In this document: piece after piece, positions 36,501 to 47,296 of the stretch
How positions within the stretch are numbered: position 1 is the stretch's first letter
Layout: the number at the start of each line of letters is the position of its first letter
Assembly: GCA_003260075.1 (NCBI GenBank)
Contig: QLIY01000425.1
Span: 19,765-83,764, forward strand
Direction of reading: 5' to 3'
Source of the DNA: Phallusia mammillata
Lineage: Eukaryota > Chordata > Ascidiacea > Phlebobranchia > Ascidiidae
Length of the DNA: 64,000 nucleotides
Notes under the pieces: generated by a model
The model's input: the letters and a program-made list of their open reading frames with translations, nothing else
Told to the model about the DNA's origin: nothing
The model's database searches: none
Made by a program: the position numbers and the translations under genes

Positions 36501-39500
36501 CCCTAACTCCTAGGTGATCTCTATTTTATAATTGTCTCTTTTGCAGCAAGCTGTTCTCATCAAGCATCTGCAGGAACAACATTATCAACAATATATGAAA
36601 GTGTATCTTCAACAACAACAACAACAACAGCAACAACAGAAAGAGACAACAACCTTCAACAGTGTTGGGACCAATGCACCAATGACTGCAGTTATTCCTA
36701 AATCAGAGCAATCTGACGACACTGAAACTGAAGATGATGCCTCAGAAGGTAGAAGCTAATATATATATATGCTGTGTTGTGTATGCCCCCCCCCCTTTTG
36801 CAAAAAATGCAGTGAATAAAAACATGAGCTTATCAGAAAGTATAATTGTGACATTGTGCATCTCTAACTGCAACACAATAATAGCAAGTAGGATAAAATT
36901 ATTTCCCTAACTCCTAGGTGATCTCTATTTTATGATTGTCTCTTTTGCAGCAAGCTGTTCTCATCAAGCATCTGCAGGAACAACATTATCAACAATATAT
37001 GAAAGTGTATCTTCAACAACAACAGCAACAACAGCAGCAACAGAAAGAGACAACAACCTTCAACAGTGTTGGAACCAATGCACCAATGACTGCAGTTATT
37101 CCTAAATCCGAGCAATCTGACGACACTGAAACTGAAGATGATGCTTCAGAAGGTAGAAGCTAATATGTTGTGTTGTATATACCTTACCTCTTTCTGTCTC
37201 AGTGATTTAAACTACTAACCAAACAACTAGCATAATTTTGAAGCACTGTCAAGATCTCTGGTTTATCTAAAGCAGTGGTTCTCAACCTTATACTGATCAC
37301 GTACCACCTGAGCCTATTTTTCGACTGGTCTAGCATGTTTTAGAAAGTCGTAAGGTTTGCGATATCAGAGGAATGTCCAAAATCGGAGTTTTGCCCAAAA
37401 CCAGTGTCTGTGAGCTTAAGTTAATTGTGAAGTTACTTGTGTATGACAAAAAGCTACTCGCTTGCCACCACAAATGCTCAGATGGTATGCATACCACAGG
37501 TTGAGAACCACTGATCTAAAGGCGTGAAACATTTTCTTCTGGTGTTAAAATTATTTCTGTCATGCAACACGTAACATCTTTAACACTGTGTTCACCCACA
37601 ACCCTATAGTAAGACTAATGATCTGTAACATTATTACCACTCACACTAGTTAGCTGAACAATGTTCATAGCCCTGGGTCTGCCGAGTCAAAGGGTTATTG
37701 CAAATCGCAACTTCCTATAAAGTTAAAACACATTTTTTCATGTTTTTAATTATTGTTTTTTGTTTCCTCAAATTGCTATTCTGATCCCAAAAAAGAATGA
37801 GAAGCCTTAAGACAGGGTTATCTGTTACCCACCTATTTTTGGGATGCATGGATTGAATTTTAAAAGCCAATGTTTAAATTCTATTCTTGTTTGATTATTT
37901 ACTCACATTATATTAATCTTTGCACATTATTGTTTTGTTGCAGCATCTGTTGTCCGCATCGCTGAGCCATCCATGTGGACTCGGCCTCAACTTGATGAGT
38001 TTAAGCAACAAATAAAACGCGACCCTGAGTCTGTGTTGTCTGTGGGAAGAGGAGAGGTCGTCACTGTGAGAGTTCCAACTCACGAAGAAGGTCAGTTTGT
38101 GTGAGGAGTGTGAGCTCTGACTTGTTGATGTAGGCCAAAAATACAGCTTTCTTGCATTTCGGGTATTTTAGCAAACACAAACTATGCTGATGTAGTACAA
38201 GAAACATTTTACAATAAAACACGCTCCACCCGTTAACCTTGAAGCCTTTGCAATTTAGTCTGTCCTACAAGGACATTTAAAATCTTTAAATGATCTCCTT
38301 TTTGTACTTTTTACTCATTCCATTTAATTATTAGGCATATCAAAATTATAAAATGTCAGTCAACTGAATAACAGCTTTGTGATGCTATAGACATTTACTA
38401 ATATTTGACAACATTGTGTCCTCTTTTGGGGGCATGAAAATATGACAGTTCTTTGTTATTACACCAACAAAGGAATACAATTGTGACAGTTTGCCTAAAA
38501 CTGGAATAAGCAATCACTATTGGTGACACTAACTTTGTTGGACACTGTTTTTCCATACAATGTGGTTCCCCACAACAACGTATGATGGTATAAAGCAGTA
38601 ATCCTCTAACTGTGTGCTGTGAAAGTTTCACTATTTATGGGCCCCCTTCCCTGAAGGGGACACATATTGTTTTTGTCTATATTTTTTTTTCTTTTTTTCT
38701 TTCTAACGCGCATTTGTTCCCACGTTTTGGTCAAGAAAGAATGGTTCAAACTTTTTCAAATTTACACACATTATAGATATTGGTCTAAAGATGGTCCATG
38801 TGAATTTTGACCCCGTTTGATCNTTTTGGGTTGTGGCGCCTTGCGACTTCACGCAAAATAAACTGTTGTTCGCCAACCTCTTGCACTATACCACATATCC
38901 AACATATGTTATCATATATAACCCTTGTGTCAACCATCCAGGCGCTTACGTGTTCTGGGAGTTTGCAACCGATTCTTACGACCTTGGATTCGGAGTTTAC
39001 TTTGAATGGACGAATTCCACCGGAGAAAACCAAGTATCTGTCGAAGTAGGGGAAAGTACCGATGACGAAACAGACGAAGGTATGTTACGTCACAATAGTA
39101 TTACAAGATAATGAAGTCATCAACACAAGATGTGAAAAGCATCAGTGATAGAAAAAAAACTTTTGGCAACGAAGTGGTTTTACTGCAAGCTGTTCAAGCA
39201 TTACAAAAACTATTTACCTGCCATTGTCAATAACAAAAGTAAATGTACCCAGTGGTGGGATTCAATCGGTTCGCAGTTCGCACCGGTTCTACAGAACCGT
39301 CTCACGAAATTCTATGGGATCAGCGAACCGGTTATCATTACTGGTTACCGTCAATGGACTTTTTGTAGCAGAACCAGCTGAAAAATATGACTTTTGTGAT
39401 AGGACCGCCTGACAAGAAATTTGAATCCCACCACTGAATGTACCTATGTACTGGTGACAAATTAATTTTTGCAGCATACTCACAAATGTATTTCACTGTC

Positions 39501-41025
39501 AATCGTGTCACCCATATTTAACATTTTACCATGTTTCTGACATCCCCCCCCCCGTAGTATATATAAACTGGCAATATATCCGAAAACCACTATTCTAGTT
39601 TAAAGTTTCGATATTCTCTAATGTATAAAAACTTAATAATGAAATGCAAACTGCACAAAATCGTTTAAAATCTCGTTTTTTCTTGTTTGACATAAGTAAC
39701 CTTATCCATTACAATAAAGTTGTAAATTAACTTTCTTTACCAAACTTTTTTGTAGTTGGCCTGCAAAGTTCGCCACAGAAAATTTGGTTTGGAAATGTGC
39801 CGTTTCTGCAAAACTTTGAAACCCACTGGTGTATTGAATGGCTTCTACTTAGATCCCTTATAAACCCAGTTTCAAATAATGCATTGTGTTTGTGCGACCC
39901 CGTAACAAATCCTTCATAAACCGTTGTTCACCCACTCCCATGCAATATTCAACATATTCACTGAGTTATTTTATAAATCCCCATAACTCAGTGGGGTCCT
40001 AATGCGGCCCCTGGTGGCAGTTCACGTTGCCTGTGGTTGTTGTTTTTAAATTGTGTTGCGTATATGGCCGCCATAGTTTTGATCAAGTTTTTGGGTTGTG
40101 GCGCCTTGCGACTTCACGCAAAATAAACTGTTGTTCGCCAACCTCTTGCACTATACCACATATCCAACATATGTTATCATATATAACCCTTGTGTCAACC
40201 ATCCAGGCGCTTACGTGTTCTGGGAGTTTGCAACCGATTCTTACGACCTTGGATTCGGAGTTTACTTTGAATGGACGAATTCCACCGGAGAAAACCAAGT
40301 ATCTGTCGAAGTAGGGGAAAGTACCGATGACGAAACAGACGAAGGTATGTTACGTCACAATAGTATTACAAGATAATGAAGTCATCAACACAAGATGTGA
40401 AAAGCATCAGTGATAGAAAAAAAAACTTTTGGCAACGAAGTGTTTTTACTACAAGCCGTTTAAGCATTACAAACACTATTTACCTGCCATTGTCAATAAC
40501 AAAAGTAAATGTACCCAGTGGTGGGATTCAATCGGTTCGCAGTTCGCACCGGTTCTACAGAACCGTCTCACGAAATTCTATGGGATCAGCGAACCGGTTA
40601 TCATTACTGGTTACCGTCAATGGACTTTTTGTAGCAGAACCAGCTGAAAAATATGACTTTTGTGATAGGACCGCCTGACAAGAAATTTGAATCCCACCAC
40701 TGAATGTACCTATGTACTGGTTACAATTTAATTTTTGCAGCATACTCACAAATATATTCTCAGTCAATCGTGTCACCCATATTTAACATTTTACCATGTT
40801 TCTGACGTAACAGAAGGTGGTGACTTGGAGCGCGGTTCTGGCAACGAACCAAACCGGCCTCCGATCGACGAAGTGGTTCCGGTGTATAGACGCGACTGCC
40901 ACCTAGAGGTCAACGCTGGCTCCCACCGTTACCCGGGCAGAGGCGTTTACCTTCTCAAATTCGACAACAGCTATTCCCTCTGGCGTTCCAAGACCCTCTA
41001 CTACCGCGTCTACTACACGAGATGA
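33502..41025 (+). CDS. ACBD3: Golgi resident protein GCP60 (ACBD3)
   Basis: Exons: 33502-33625, 34015-34162, 34521-34661, 35431-35568, 35987-36074, 36547-36748 (second copy 36951-37152), 37944-38090, 38942-39079 (second copy 40207-40344) and 40814-41025. With one copy of each duplicated exon the frame closes at 446 codons (445 aa). Domains: acyl-CoA-binding domain (about 28-125, with [15 protein letters not shown] and [11 protein letters not shown]), charged coiled coil (about 128-183), Gln-rich segment ([19 protein letters not shown], then Q10), and a C-terminal GOLD domain (about 295-445) starting [12 protein letters not shown] and ending [13 protein letters not shown]. Vertebrate ACBD3 binds giantin and PI4KB at the Golgi and helps keep its structure. 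An AG one base before the ATG (TTCAAACAG/G/ATG) suggests the mRNA is spliced or trans-spliced there. Four MITEs lie in its introns. Confidence 0.93.
34727..34840. repeat. 30-bp direct repeat around a C10 run in ACBD3
   Basis: TGTAATGCAAGTTGCCACCT and the following ten bases occur at 34727-34756 and 34811-34840. Between them lie C10 (34758-34767) and a spacer of about 43 bp beginning GAATATATAAAATGGAAGTA. That spacer resembles the sequence after the C10 at 39544 (GTAGTATATATAAACTGGCA), so C run plus spacer may be one small repeat family. Confidence 0.65.
35145..35323. mobile_element. MITE of the CAGTGGTGGGATTC family (hAT-like)
   Basis: The left end CAGGGGTGGGATTCAA and the right end TGAATCCGGCCACTG are imperfect inverted repeats. 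The inside is a long palindrome of GCCGGTTCT / AACCGGTTC words. The flanks GTTTAGGC and TTTTAGAC match at 6 of 8. Sister copies are at 39250, 40516, 55497 and 58022, with fragments at 52606, 55306 and 55710. Confidence 0.75.
36392..37180. repeat. 394-bp direct duplication carrying an ACBD3 exon
   Basis: The arms are 36392-36785 and 36796-about 37180, joined by C10 (36786-36795). Each contains the full 202-nt Gln-rich exon with identical splice sites. The copies differ at a few bases (roughly 1-2 percent), including silent CAA/CAG swaps in the Q10 run. A 202-nt exon used twice would shift the frame. Low divergence fits two alleles placed in series. Confidence 0.9.
37273..37513. mobile_element. 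hAT-like MITE with perfect target duplication
   Basis: The ends CAGTGGTTCTCAACCT and AGGTTGAGAACCACTG are exact inverted repeats, flanked on both sides by ATCTAAAG. It is 241 bp long, has no coding capacity, and lies in an ACBD3 intron. Confidence 0.9.
39250..39436. mobile_element. MITE of the CAGTGGTGGGATTC family, perfect target duplication
   Basis: CAGTGGTGGGATTCAA and TTGAATCCCACCACTG are exact inverted ends, flanked by AATGTACC on both sides. It is part of the larger duplication; the twin copy is at 40516-40702. Confidence 0.9.
40516..40702. mobile_element. MITE of the CAGTGGTGGGATTC family (twin of 39250-39436)
   Basis: It has the same ends and the same AATGTACC flanks as the element at 39250. 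It was copied together with its surroundings and is not an independent insertion. Confidence 0.88.
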
Positions 41026-41151
41026 TGATGTAACAATCTTCTCTGTGTGACGTCATCAATGCATGACGCGCGATGAATGCAGTGACGTCGTTTGTTGTCA
41101 ATTATTTAGTGTCCCACACTATATTATAACTTCGAATGCTTGTGTTCACGT

Positions 41152-41411
41152 TTGGTAAATCGGTCGACTTGAAGTTACTGATTGAAACCAAACGTTGTGC
41201 GTTCGGATCCCAACTCGGAAGCAATTTTTCTATGTTTTGTTCGGTTTCATCGACTAGATTTCCATTTTGTAGTTTATTCCCCCCCCCCTTGGTAAATCGG
41301 TCGACTTGAAGTTACTGATTGAAACCAAACGTTGTGGGTTCGAATCCCACCTCGGAAGCAATTTTTCTATGTTTTGTCCGGTTTCATCGACTAGATTTCC
41401 ATTTTGTCAGA
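41152..41411. repeat. duplicated tRNA-like SINE, arms joined by C10
   Basis: The arms are 41152-41278 and 41289-41411, joined by C10 (41279-41288). The right arm has GTGGGTTCGAATCCCAC, a perfect T-arm with B box, and TGGTAAATCGG, a good A box, about 50 nt upstream. The acceptor stem does not pair, so this is a tRNA-derived repeat and not a tRNA gene. The left arm has point changes in the B box. Confidence 0.7.
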
Positions 41412-41457
41412 AGTTTACTACAGCTTTGGAACACTATATACGGATCTGTTCATAAGT

Positions 41458-41611
41458 TTAATGGTGAATATAACGGCCCAAATAGAAGTAAAAAGCGACA
41501 TGCTTTATTATTCAAACGTTTCGGCAAATCACTGATGATGGCATGAGCATTTGCCGATAAAGCATGTCACTTTTTACGTGTATTTGGGCCGTTATTTTCA
41601 ACATTAAATTT
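41458..41611. mobile_element. foldback MITE of the GGCCCAAATAGACGT family
   Basis: AACGGCCCAAATAGAAGTAA at the left is mirrored by TTACGTGTATTTGGGCCGTT at the right, with ACATGC further in. Parts of the same element occur at 43210-43300 and, in tandem, at 50205-50310. Confidence 0.75.
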
Positions 41612-41642
41612 ACCACAGCTGGTTCAACAGTGCCTCAAATCC

Positions 41643-41940
41643 TTCAGTTTGTCTCGATTGAATCGAAAAGCCTAAAATGGAAATATCGTAAACGCTGTTT
41701 TGGTATTAGACATCGTTTTACCTGTAGTGATCGACGGCGCTGAAATGACGTTTAATTATTAAACGTCCATTTTCAAAAATACTCACCCCCCCCCCCCTTC
41801 AGTTTGTCTCGATTGAATCGAAAAGCCTAAAATGGAAATATCGAAAACGCTGTTTTGGTATTAGACATCGTTTTACTTGTAGTGATCGACGGCGCTGAAA
41901 TTACGTTTAATTATTAAACGTATATTTTCAAAAATGCTCG
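41643..41940. repeat. 143-bp direct duplication joined by C12
   Basis: The left arm is about 41643-41785 and the right arm 41798-41940, with C12 at 41786-41797. The arms differ at a few bases. They are non-coding. Confidence 0.85.
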
Positions 41941-43070
41941 ATGACGTCATATTGCGAGATAAAGGGTATTGTGACGTCAGAACGAGTATTGTTCGTAGAT
42001 AATTACTTTGTCCCGCTTAAAAGTTGTTTGAATGATGCAGTAAAAAGTTGCTGCACACACTTTGATGTTTTTTATTTGACATTGGTTAAAGTTATCTTTA
42101 TTTATTTGTATGTGTGCTGCTTATATACGGTCGAATGCACTGGTATGTGAGAAGTCAGTTGTTGCAGAACCCAGATATTTGTTGTAACATGAATATTTTG
42201 CTCCTCACAATCCCATGTTTCTCAACTGGCAATCATCCAACAAATTTTGTGTGAATAATTTGTCTGATTTTGTCCCGAAAAATTTAGGTAAATCAGATTT
42301 ACTTTTTGAACAACAGGATACCAGCAAGTTGATTTGTGTTCAACTAAATTTCGGCGTTCTTTTTCTGGTTCCAATATTGTACGATTTCAAACTGTCCAAC
42401 ATTTAATCAGCCACTTTAACTTGGTTATTTTTCAGTTGACCCCGCACATTTACGGTCATCAGCCAAACATGAAGTTGCAAGCATAACAGTCTTCAATAAC
42501 TTTGACCTTAAAAAAAGGACAACCTTTCAACACTATGACGTGTACTTTAAATGACGTCATAAAAAAAAAGTGACGAAAAACATCACCTGTAAATGATTAT
42601 TACGTCATATCATTACGCATGTTGTTACGTCATTGCGCATCATATCGTCATGCTGATGACGTCACGCTTCACATCGTCATGCTGGTGACGCCACAAGCTG
42701 TGCGCGGTGGGAAATCTGTTAAAAGGGTGCAAACTGTTTAGACGACTCCACTATAATTTTTACGTGTTATGATTATTCAGCGGTTTTCGCGCTTTTTGCG
42801 ATTGCCAGTCGCTTCTGTATTGCGTTCGCGTTTTAAAAATACATCTATATACGCAACTGTGTCTTGAGATGCTTGATGTTTGCAAGTTTGCTGTTTGTGT
42901 CCTGGCTGTCTTGACCAGCATGTGTGGGTGCAAAACTTTCATTCCTATTTGTTTTACCCTTTGCACGACCCACACAGGTTTTAAATGTGAGATTCAAGTT
43001 TTTTTCTGGTAAAAATGGTCAAGTTGGGCGAAAAAATAGCTAATCAGATAAGTTAATTCAATGATGAAAA

Positions 43071-43206
43071 TACACGCAAAGGCGATCTTTTACGTGACTC
43101 CAGTGGATATAAACGGGTTATACTGATGTGCCCACCCCCCCCCCTACACGCAAAGGCGATCTTTTACGTGACTCCAGTGGATATAAACGGGTGTAACTGA
43201 TGTGCC
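43071..43206. repeat. 64-bp direct duplication joined by C10
   Basis: The arms 43071-43134 and 43145-43206 begin TACACGCAAAGGCGATCTTT; C10 lies at 43135-43144. They are followed by a fragment of the GGCCCAAATAGACGT foldback family. Confidence 0.85.
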
Positions 43207-44720
43207 CTTCATATCACTGATGATGGGATGAGCATTTGCCGAAACGTTTGAACAATAAAACATGTCGCTTTTCTTACGTAGATCTATTTGGGCCATCATC
43301 ATCATTCAACAGATCCTTATGTAAGTGAAATTGTACTAATTCTACAATTGAACACACGTTAAACCTTATAAGATGCTGGTGGACGGCCAAAATACCAAGC
43401 GGTCGTCATTCTCAAACCTGTTTTCTGGCGTCGGCAAATATGGCTGTATTTTCTCGAATATTACGTAAAGGTTTCGTCACAACTATTTTGAGCATTTTAG
43501 ACTCCTTCAAGATTCGCGCTGCAAATATGGTTTGAAGCAGGAACAACAATAAAACCTCTTAACCGATATCGATAAATTAGAAATCCGCTTTGTTACACAA
43601 ACAGATGAATCGTTCTCGTCCGTGTTGCGTAATAATAATAGCAAGATGACCTGTAGTAACCTTTGCCCGTTGGACGGTCGACCGCCTGGACTATGAACTG
43701 TTACAACGCTGAAAAGTTTAATAACAATGTTTCGCCTGTTATTAGAGAAAACAAAGTTTAATTAGAACTGTTGATATGAATATAGTGAACTATTGCATGT
43801 TGCAATGTAGCCTATTGTGGTTATCACAATAAACATACATGTGGATGTAACAGTTGGTGTTGCGTTTGTACTGTGTTCTGAGTCCAATCGCTGCATTATT
43901 TCGGTCCTAAACCTGTCAATCAACTAATTCGCTTTACGTGGTTTTGGTTTTGCGTGCAACCATAAAAAATCAAAATTAAAGTTTAGAAACTGTATTGAAT
44001 GAGCAATACAACACAAAAACCACACGTACATCGTTTGTACAAGCTCCGCTTTCACAGTTTGTGGCATATTTTCGCTACAGTGTAAATATTACCTCAACAT
44101 TATCAAATCCTTACGCAGTGAAAACAAGGTTTGTTGGTTTTCGACAAATTGGAGCCAATCAGAGCAATTAGTGCGTTTCTCATCACCCGATCACGAGAAA
44201 TCTTTCCCCCACTTTACTGTTGTGGACCACTTCACGCTCCAGAAATTTCCCTCACGTGACAACAACAACCCACTATCGCCCTTGTTACGTCATGTGACAG
44301 TCACGTGACAAGCACTTCACCTGCCGCGCGATGTCAACGCAAACATTGTGTTTTGGGCCGCGGAAGATATTTACCACAGAGAGGTAGGCGAGTAGAAATC
44401 GAAAACACGAACGGGATTTTTTGAATTATTATCTCACCACGGGACGCCATCGCACAACAAGTGGCCAAAACAGGTCAACTGGTTCATGTGGTTCGTGTTC
44501 CTGGACAAAACAAGTTTTCCTGATCTCTTGCACTATGGACGCCTAACAACGTAATTCCCAAACCGGGGTAAAAAACAATAAACTGTTGAAGAAATTCGAT
44601 GGGGAGGATTTTTTTTTCGAAAGTTCGGGACAACGAATTTGCCTTAAATATTCATTTAAATGGGTTTATACAAACCATCAACTTTTATGTGTATAAACTA
44701 TTGCTGCCAGGCATAATATC

Positions 44721-44893
44721 AAGTTTATAGAGCTCATCTGGCAAACGTATTTTTATTCCGACGTTCGCCTTCATCAGGGTAAATAACGCTGAATGCGCGT
44801 AGTACAGTGCACGATAAACAAAGGAAAAAAGAATGGAACACAAGCACGTCACAACAAATAAGATTACATTTGCCAGAAAAGCTCTACAAACTT
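44721..44893. mobile_element. foldback MITE of the CATCTGGCAAA family
   Basis: AAGTTTATAGAGCTCATCTG at the left pairs with the inverted right end (complement of CAGAAAAGCTCTACAAACTT). The inside has CTTCATCAGGGTAAATAACG and AGTACAGTGCACGATAAACA. Both words recur in the element at 62461-62648, so they are related. Confidence 0.7.
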
Positions 44894-45150
44894 AACTTTC
44901 ATGTGTGTTTCGCATCTTTCGAACCGACGCAAAATTCTGAACAAGCAATTCCGATTTGACGAATTTGCAAAAATATTTTCCATCAAACCATTCGTGTTCG
45001 ACAGGTGACGTAAAAACTGAAAATTTTATACAAGTACGCTTTAGGTTGAACTTACGTCATCACCACATGGGTGCAAAAAGTGACGTCAGGCTTTTAACTG
45101 TCACAGCAGGTTTGTGACGTCATAATGTTGCAAACAAACAAATTACACTT

Positions 45151-45560
45151 TTGCGTGAAAAGTAATTCTAGAATCATCCAACCGCTGTGTGACGTCAATA
45201 TGGGCGTTTGTGGTGAAACTCGATTTAAAGTTCGGATTGCAGCCAGATTTTGCGAAACCTCAATTCTGTTTGGAAAGAATGTATCCTGATCCCTAGTTAG
45301 TTTTGTTCAGTACAAAAAACTCCCAACTCTTCGTAACAACCTTTTCAGTACACGTAAGCAGCCCCCCCCCCTTGCGTGAAAAGTAATTCTAGAATCATCC
45401 AACCGTTGTGTGACGTCGATATGGGCGTTTGTGGTGAAACTGAAACTCAGATTTTGCGAAACCTCAATTCTGTTTGGAAAGAATGTATCCTGGTCCCTAG
45501 TTAGTTTTGTTTAGTACAAAAAACTCCTAACTCTTCGTAACAACCTTTTCAGTATACAAG
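45151..45560. repeat. 211-bp direct duplication joined by C10
   Basis: The arms are 45151-45361 and 45372-about 45560, with C10 at 45362-45371. The right arm lacks about 20 bases present in the left. One TGACGTCA in the left arm is TGACGTCG in the right. Confidence 0.85.
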
Positions 45561-46110
45561 CACCAAAAAACAAAACATTTTGCGCACAATCAGCTTGCGT
45601 TGTATATATTTCATCAGCTGTAGAACGTGATACCTTGATTTTCTTGTGCTGAAAAAGATTAGTTCCCGTTAAAGGTTGAAATGTTTACGAACTAAAATTT
45701 AATCGATTCTGCATAATTTTCTTTATTTGCTTTATTTGTTTTAAAATTTGTAATCACAGGCAAGGTTTTTAACATATTTTCACCACGTTTCTGTCGCATA
45801 ATGTCACTGAATAATTCAATTCCGACCAACGTATCGTGTCATGTTTTATTTATCGGTCATACCACAGAAAGGACAAACACTTCACACGACCTGTGTTCTC
45901 CATAAATACAAATAAAATCAATACATGTGGTAGGGCTGATTGCATTTCCCGCTTTTAACTGATGTTTAAACTGTTGATCCCGTTTTTCGCTTCAAACCGC
46001 TGCGTAAAATCAATGCCGAAAGTTCAAACGAGTTCAAAGCGTTTACCATCCGATTGATGACGTCCGACTGGGACCACGTGGTTTTACTGACGTCATCAGA
46101 GCAGCCACAT

Positions 46111-46255
46111 GGGTAATACGCTTTAAAATTTATCGCACACAAGGGTATTAGATTGCACCGTGTTGTGTGGTTTTAAAAATTTCCCCCCCCCCCGGGTAAT
46201 ACGCTTTAAAATTTATCGCACACAAGGGTATTAGATTGCACGGTGTTGTGTGTGG
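46111..46255. repeat. 72-bp direct duplication joined by C11
   Basis: The arms are 46111-46182 and 46194-about 46253, with C11 at 46183-46193. They are near identical and non-coding. Confidence 0.85.
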
Positions 46256-46809
46256 AAAATCCCGACAAAAACATTTACAAATTGGGTAAAGTTGAGTTGG
46301 GTTTGAAACAATTCGTAACTACATTGTTGCATTCAGCGATAACTGTGTCTATAGTGAATATAGAACTGTGCTTTTTTCAAGAGTTTTCTGTAAAAGCGCA
46401 GTTGAAAACTACATTATTGCAGTAACACAATTAGATGCACAACAGTATCACAAAAAGCAGAAGCATGAAAAGATAAAGTGGATTAAAGGTATCAAATTTC
46501 CCTTACTGCAAAAGTCCCAAGCTCTTGCGCAAAACCATCCATAATTTAAACCTAAACACACTGCTGCGCTTTCAAGGCCACACAGTATTTCGCGCTATAA
46601 CAAATTCCCTGGTGTGACGGAAACACCTCCTACTTTCAACACAACCAGCAACCGTTTCAAGCATTCACCACAGTAGACGCTATGCTATAATTGGTCTGTT
46701 GTGTACATAACCGACTTGTTGACCAGCTTAAAGCCCTGTTGAACGATTATATCCATGGCGACCTGTAGCGCACTCTGTACTGTTTCACATCTAGGTCGCG
46801 ACAACAGAC

Positions 46810-47197
46810 AGAGATCAACATGTTTTCAATGGTCGGCCGGTTTACAATCCCCAGACGAGTTCAGAGGGTTGTTGTCTATCGCCTTTAAAAGAAAAAAGGG
46901 AACTGAGTTATGCAAGTGTCCGATTTATGGCTAAACTCATGCATTTGGCTTCGACAAGAACGTTAGCTCATAAAAAATTGAACGGAGAAAAAGGAATCCC
47001 CCCCCCCAGAGATCAACATGTTTTCAATGGTCGGCCGGTTTACAATCCCCAGACGGGTTCAGAGGGTTGTTGTCTATCGCCCTTAAAAGAAAAAAGGGAA
47101 CTGAGTTATGCAAGTGTCCGATTTATGGCTGAACTCATGCATTTGGCTTCGACAAGAACGCTGGCTCATAAAAAATTGAACGGAGAAAAAGGAAGAG
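46810..47197. repeat. 188-bp direct duplication joined by C10, upstream of the small gene
   Basis: The arms are 46810-46997 and 47008-47197, with C10 at 46998-47007. The 120-aa open frame over this region arises from reading both copies and has no support of its own. The block lies just upstream of the small gene at 47297, so it may overlap its promoter or 5' UTR. Confidence 0.85.
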
Positions 47198-47296
47198 CTT
47201 GCTCGGTATTTATAGTTTCGCTTTCTATCAGCCACTGTCAGAGCTGTGTACTGTTTAGTGAAGAACAGTTATTTTGCGGATATTGCTGAAGTCGGA

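Larger units (their letters stand above)
38824..40806. repeat. 720-bp duplication carrying the GOLD-domain exon of ACBD3
   Basis: The block 38824-39543 recurs almost unchanged at about 40087-40806, including the 138-nt exon (38942-39079 and 40207-40344) and a MITE. The left copy starts right after an N (38823) and ends in C10 (39544-39553). It lacks the acceptor that follows in the right copy. These edges look like a misplaced contig. Being 138 nt, the exon could be included twice without a frame change, but that would repeat half a GOLD domain. Confidence 0.9.
41026..47296. other. 6.3-kb intergenic region, repeat- and CRE-rich
   Basis: No exon with family support was found on either strand. 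The region contains at least nine TGACGTCA palindromes (41048, 41942, 41972, 42552, 42657, 45081, 45115, 45190 and 46088) and CACGTG boxes at about 44250-44300. It also holds a tandem pair of about 27 bp at 42640-42700 (TCGTCATGCTG repeated), foldback elements, and six C-run duplications. Around 44365-44400 CACAGAG|GTAGGCG could be a 5' UTR exon donor for a downstream gene, without proof. Confidence 0.5.

Noticed and set aside
41289-41365. tRNA gene
   Set aside because: A and B boxes and a T-arm are present but no acceptor stem pairs, and the duplicate has B-box changes.
46927-47289. 120-aa open frame upstream of the small gene
   Set aside because: It runs through both arms of a C10 duplication and repeats itself; no family match.
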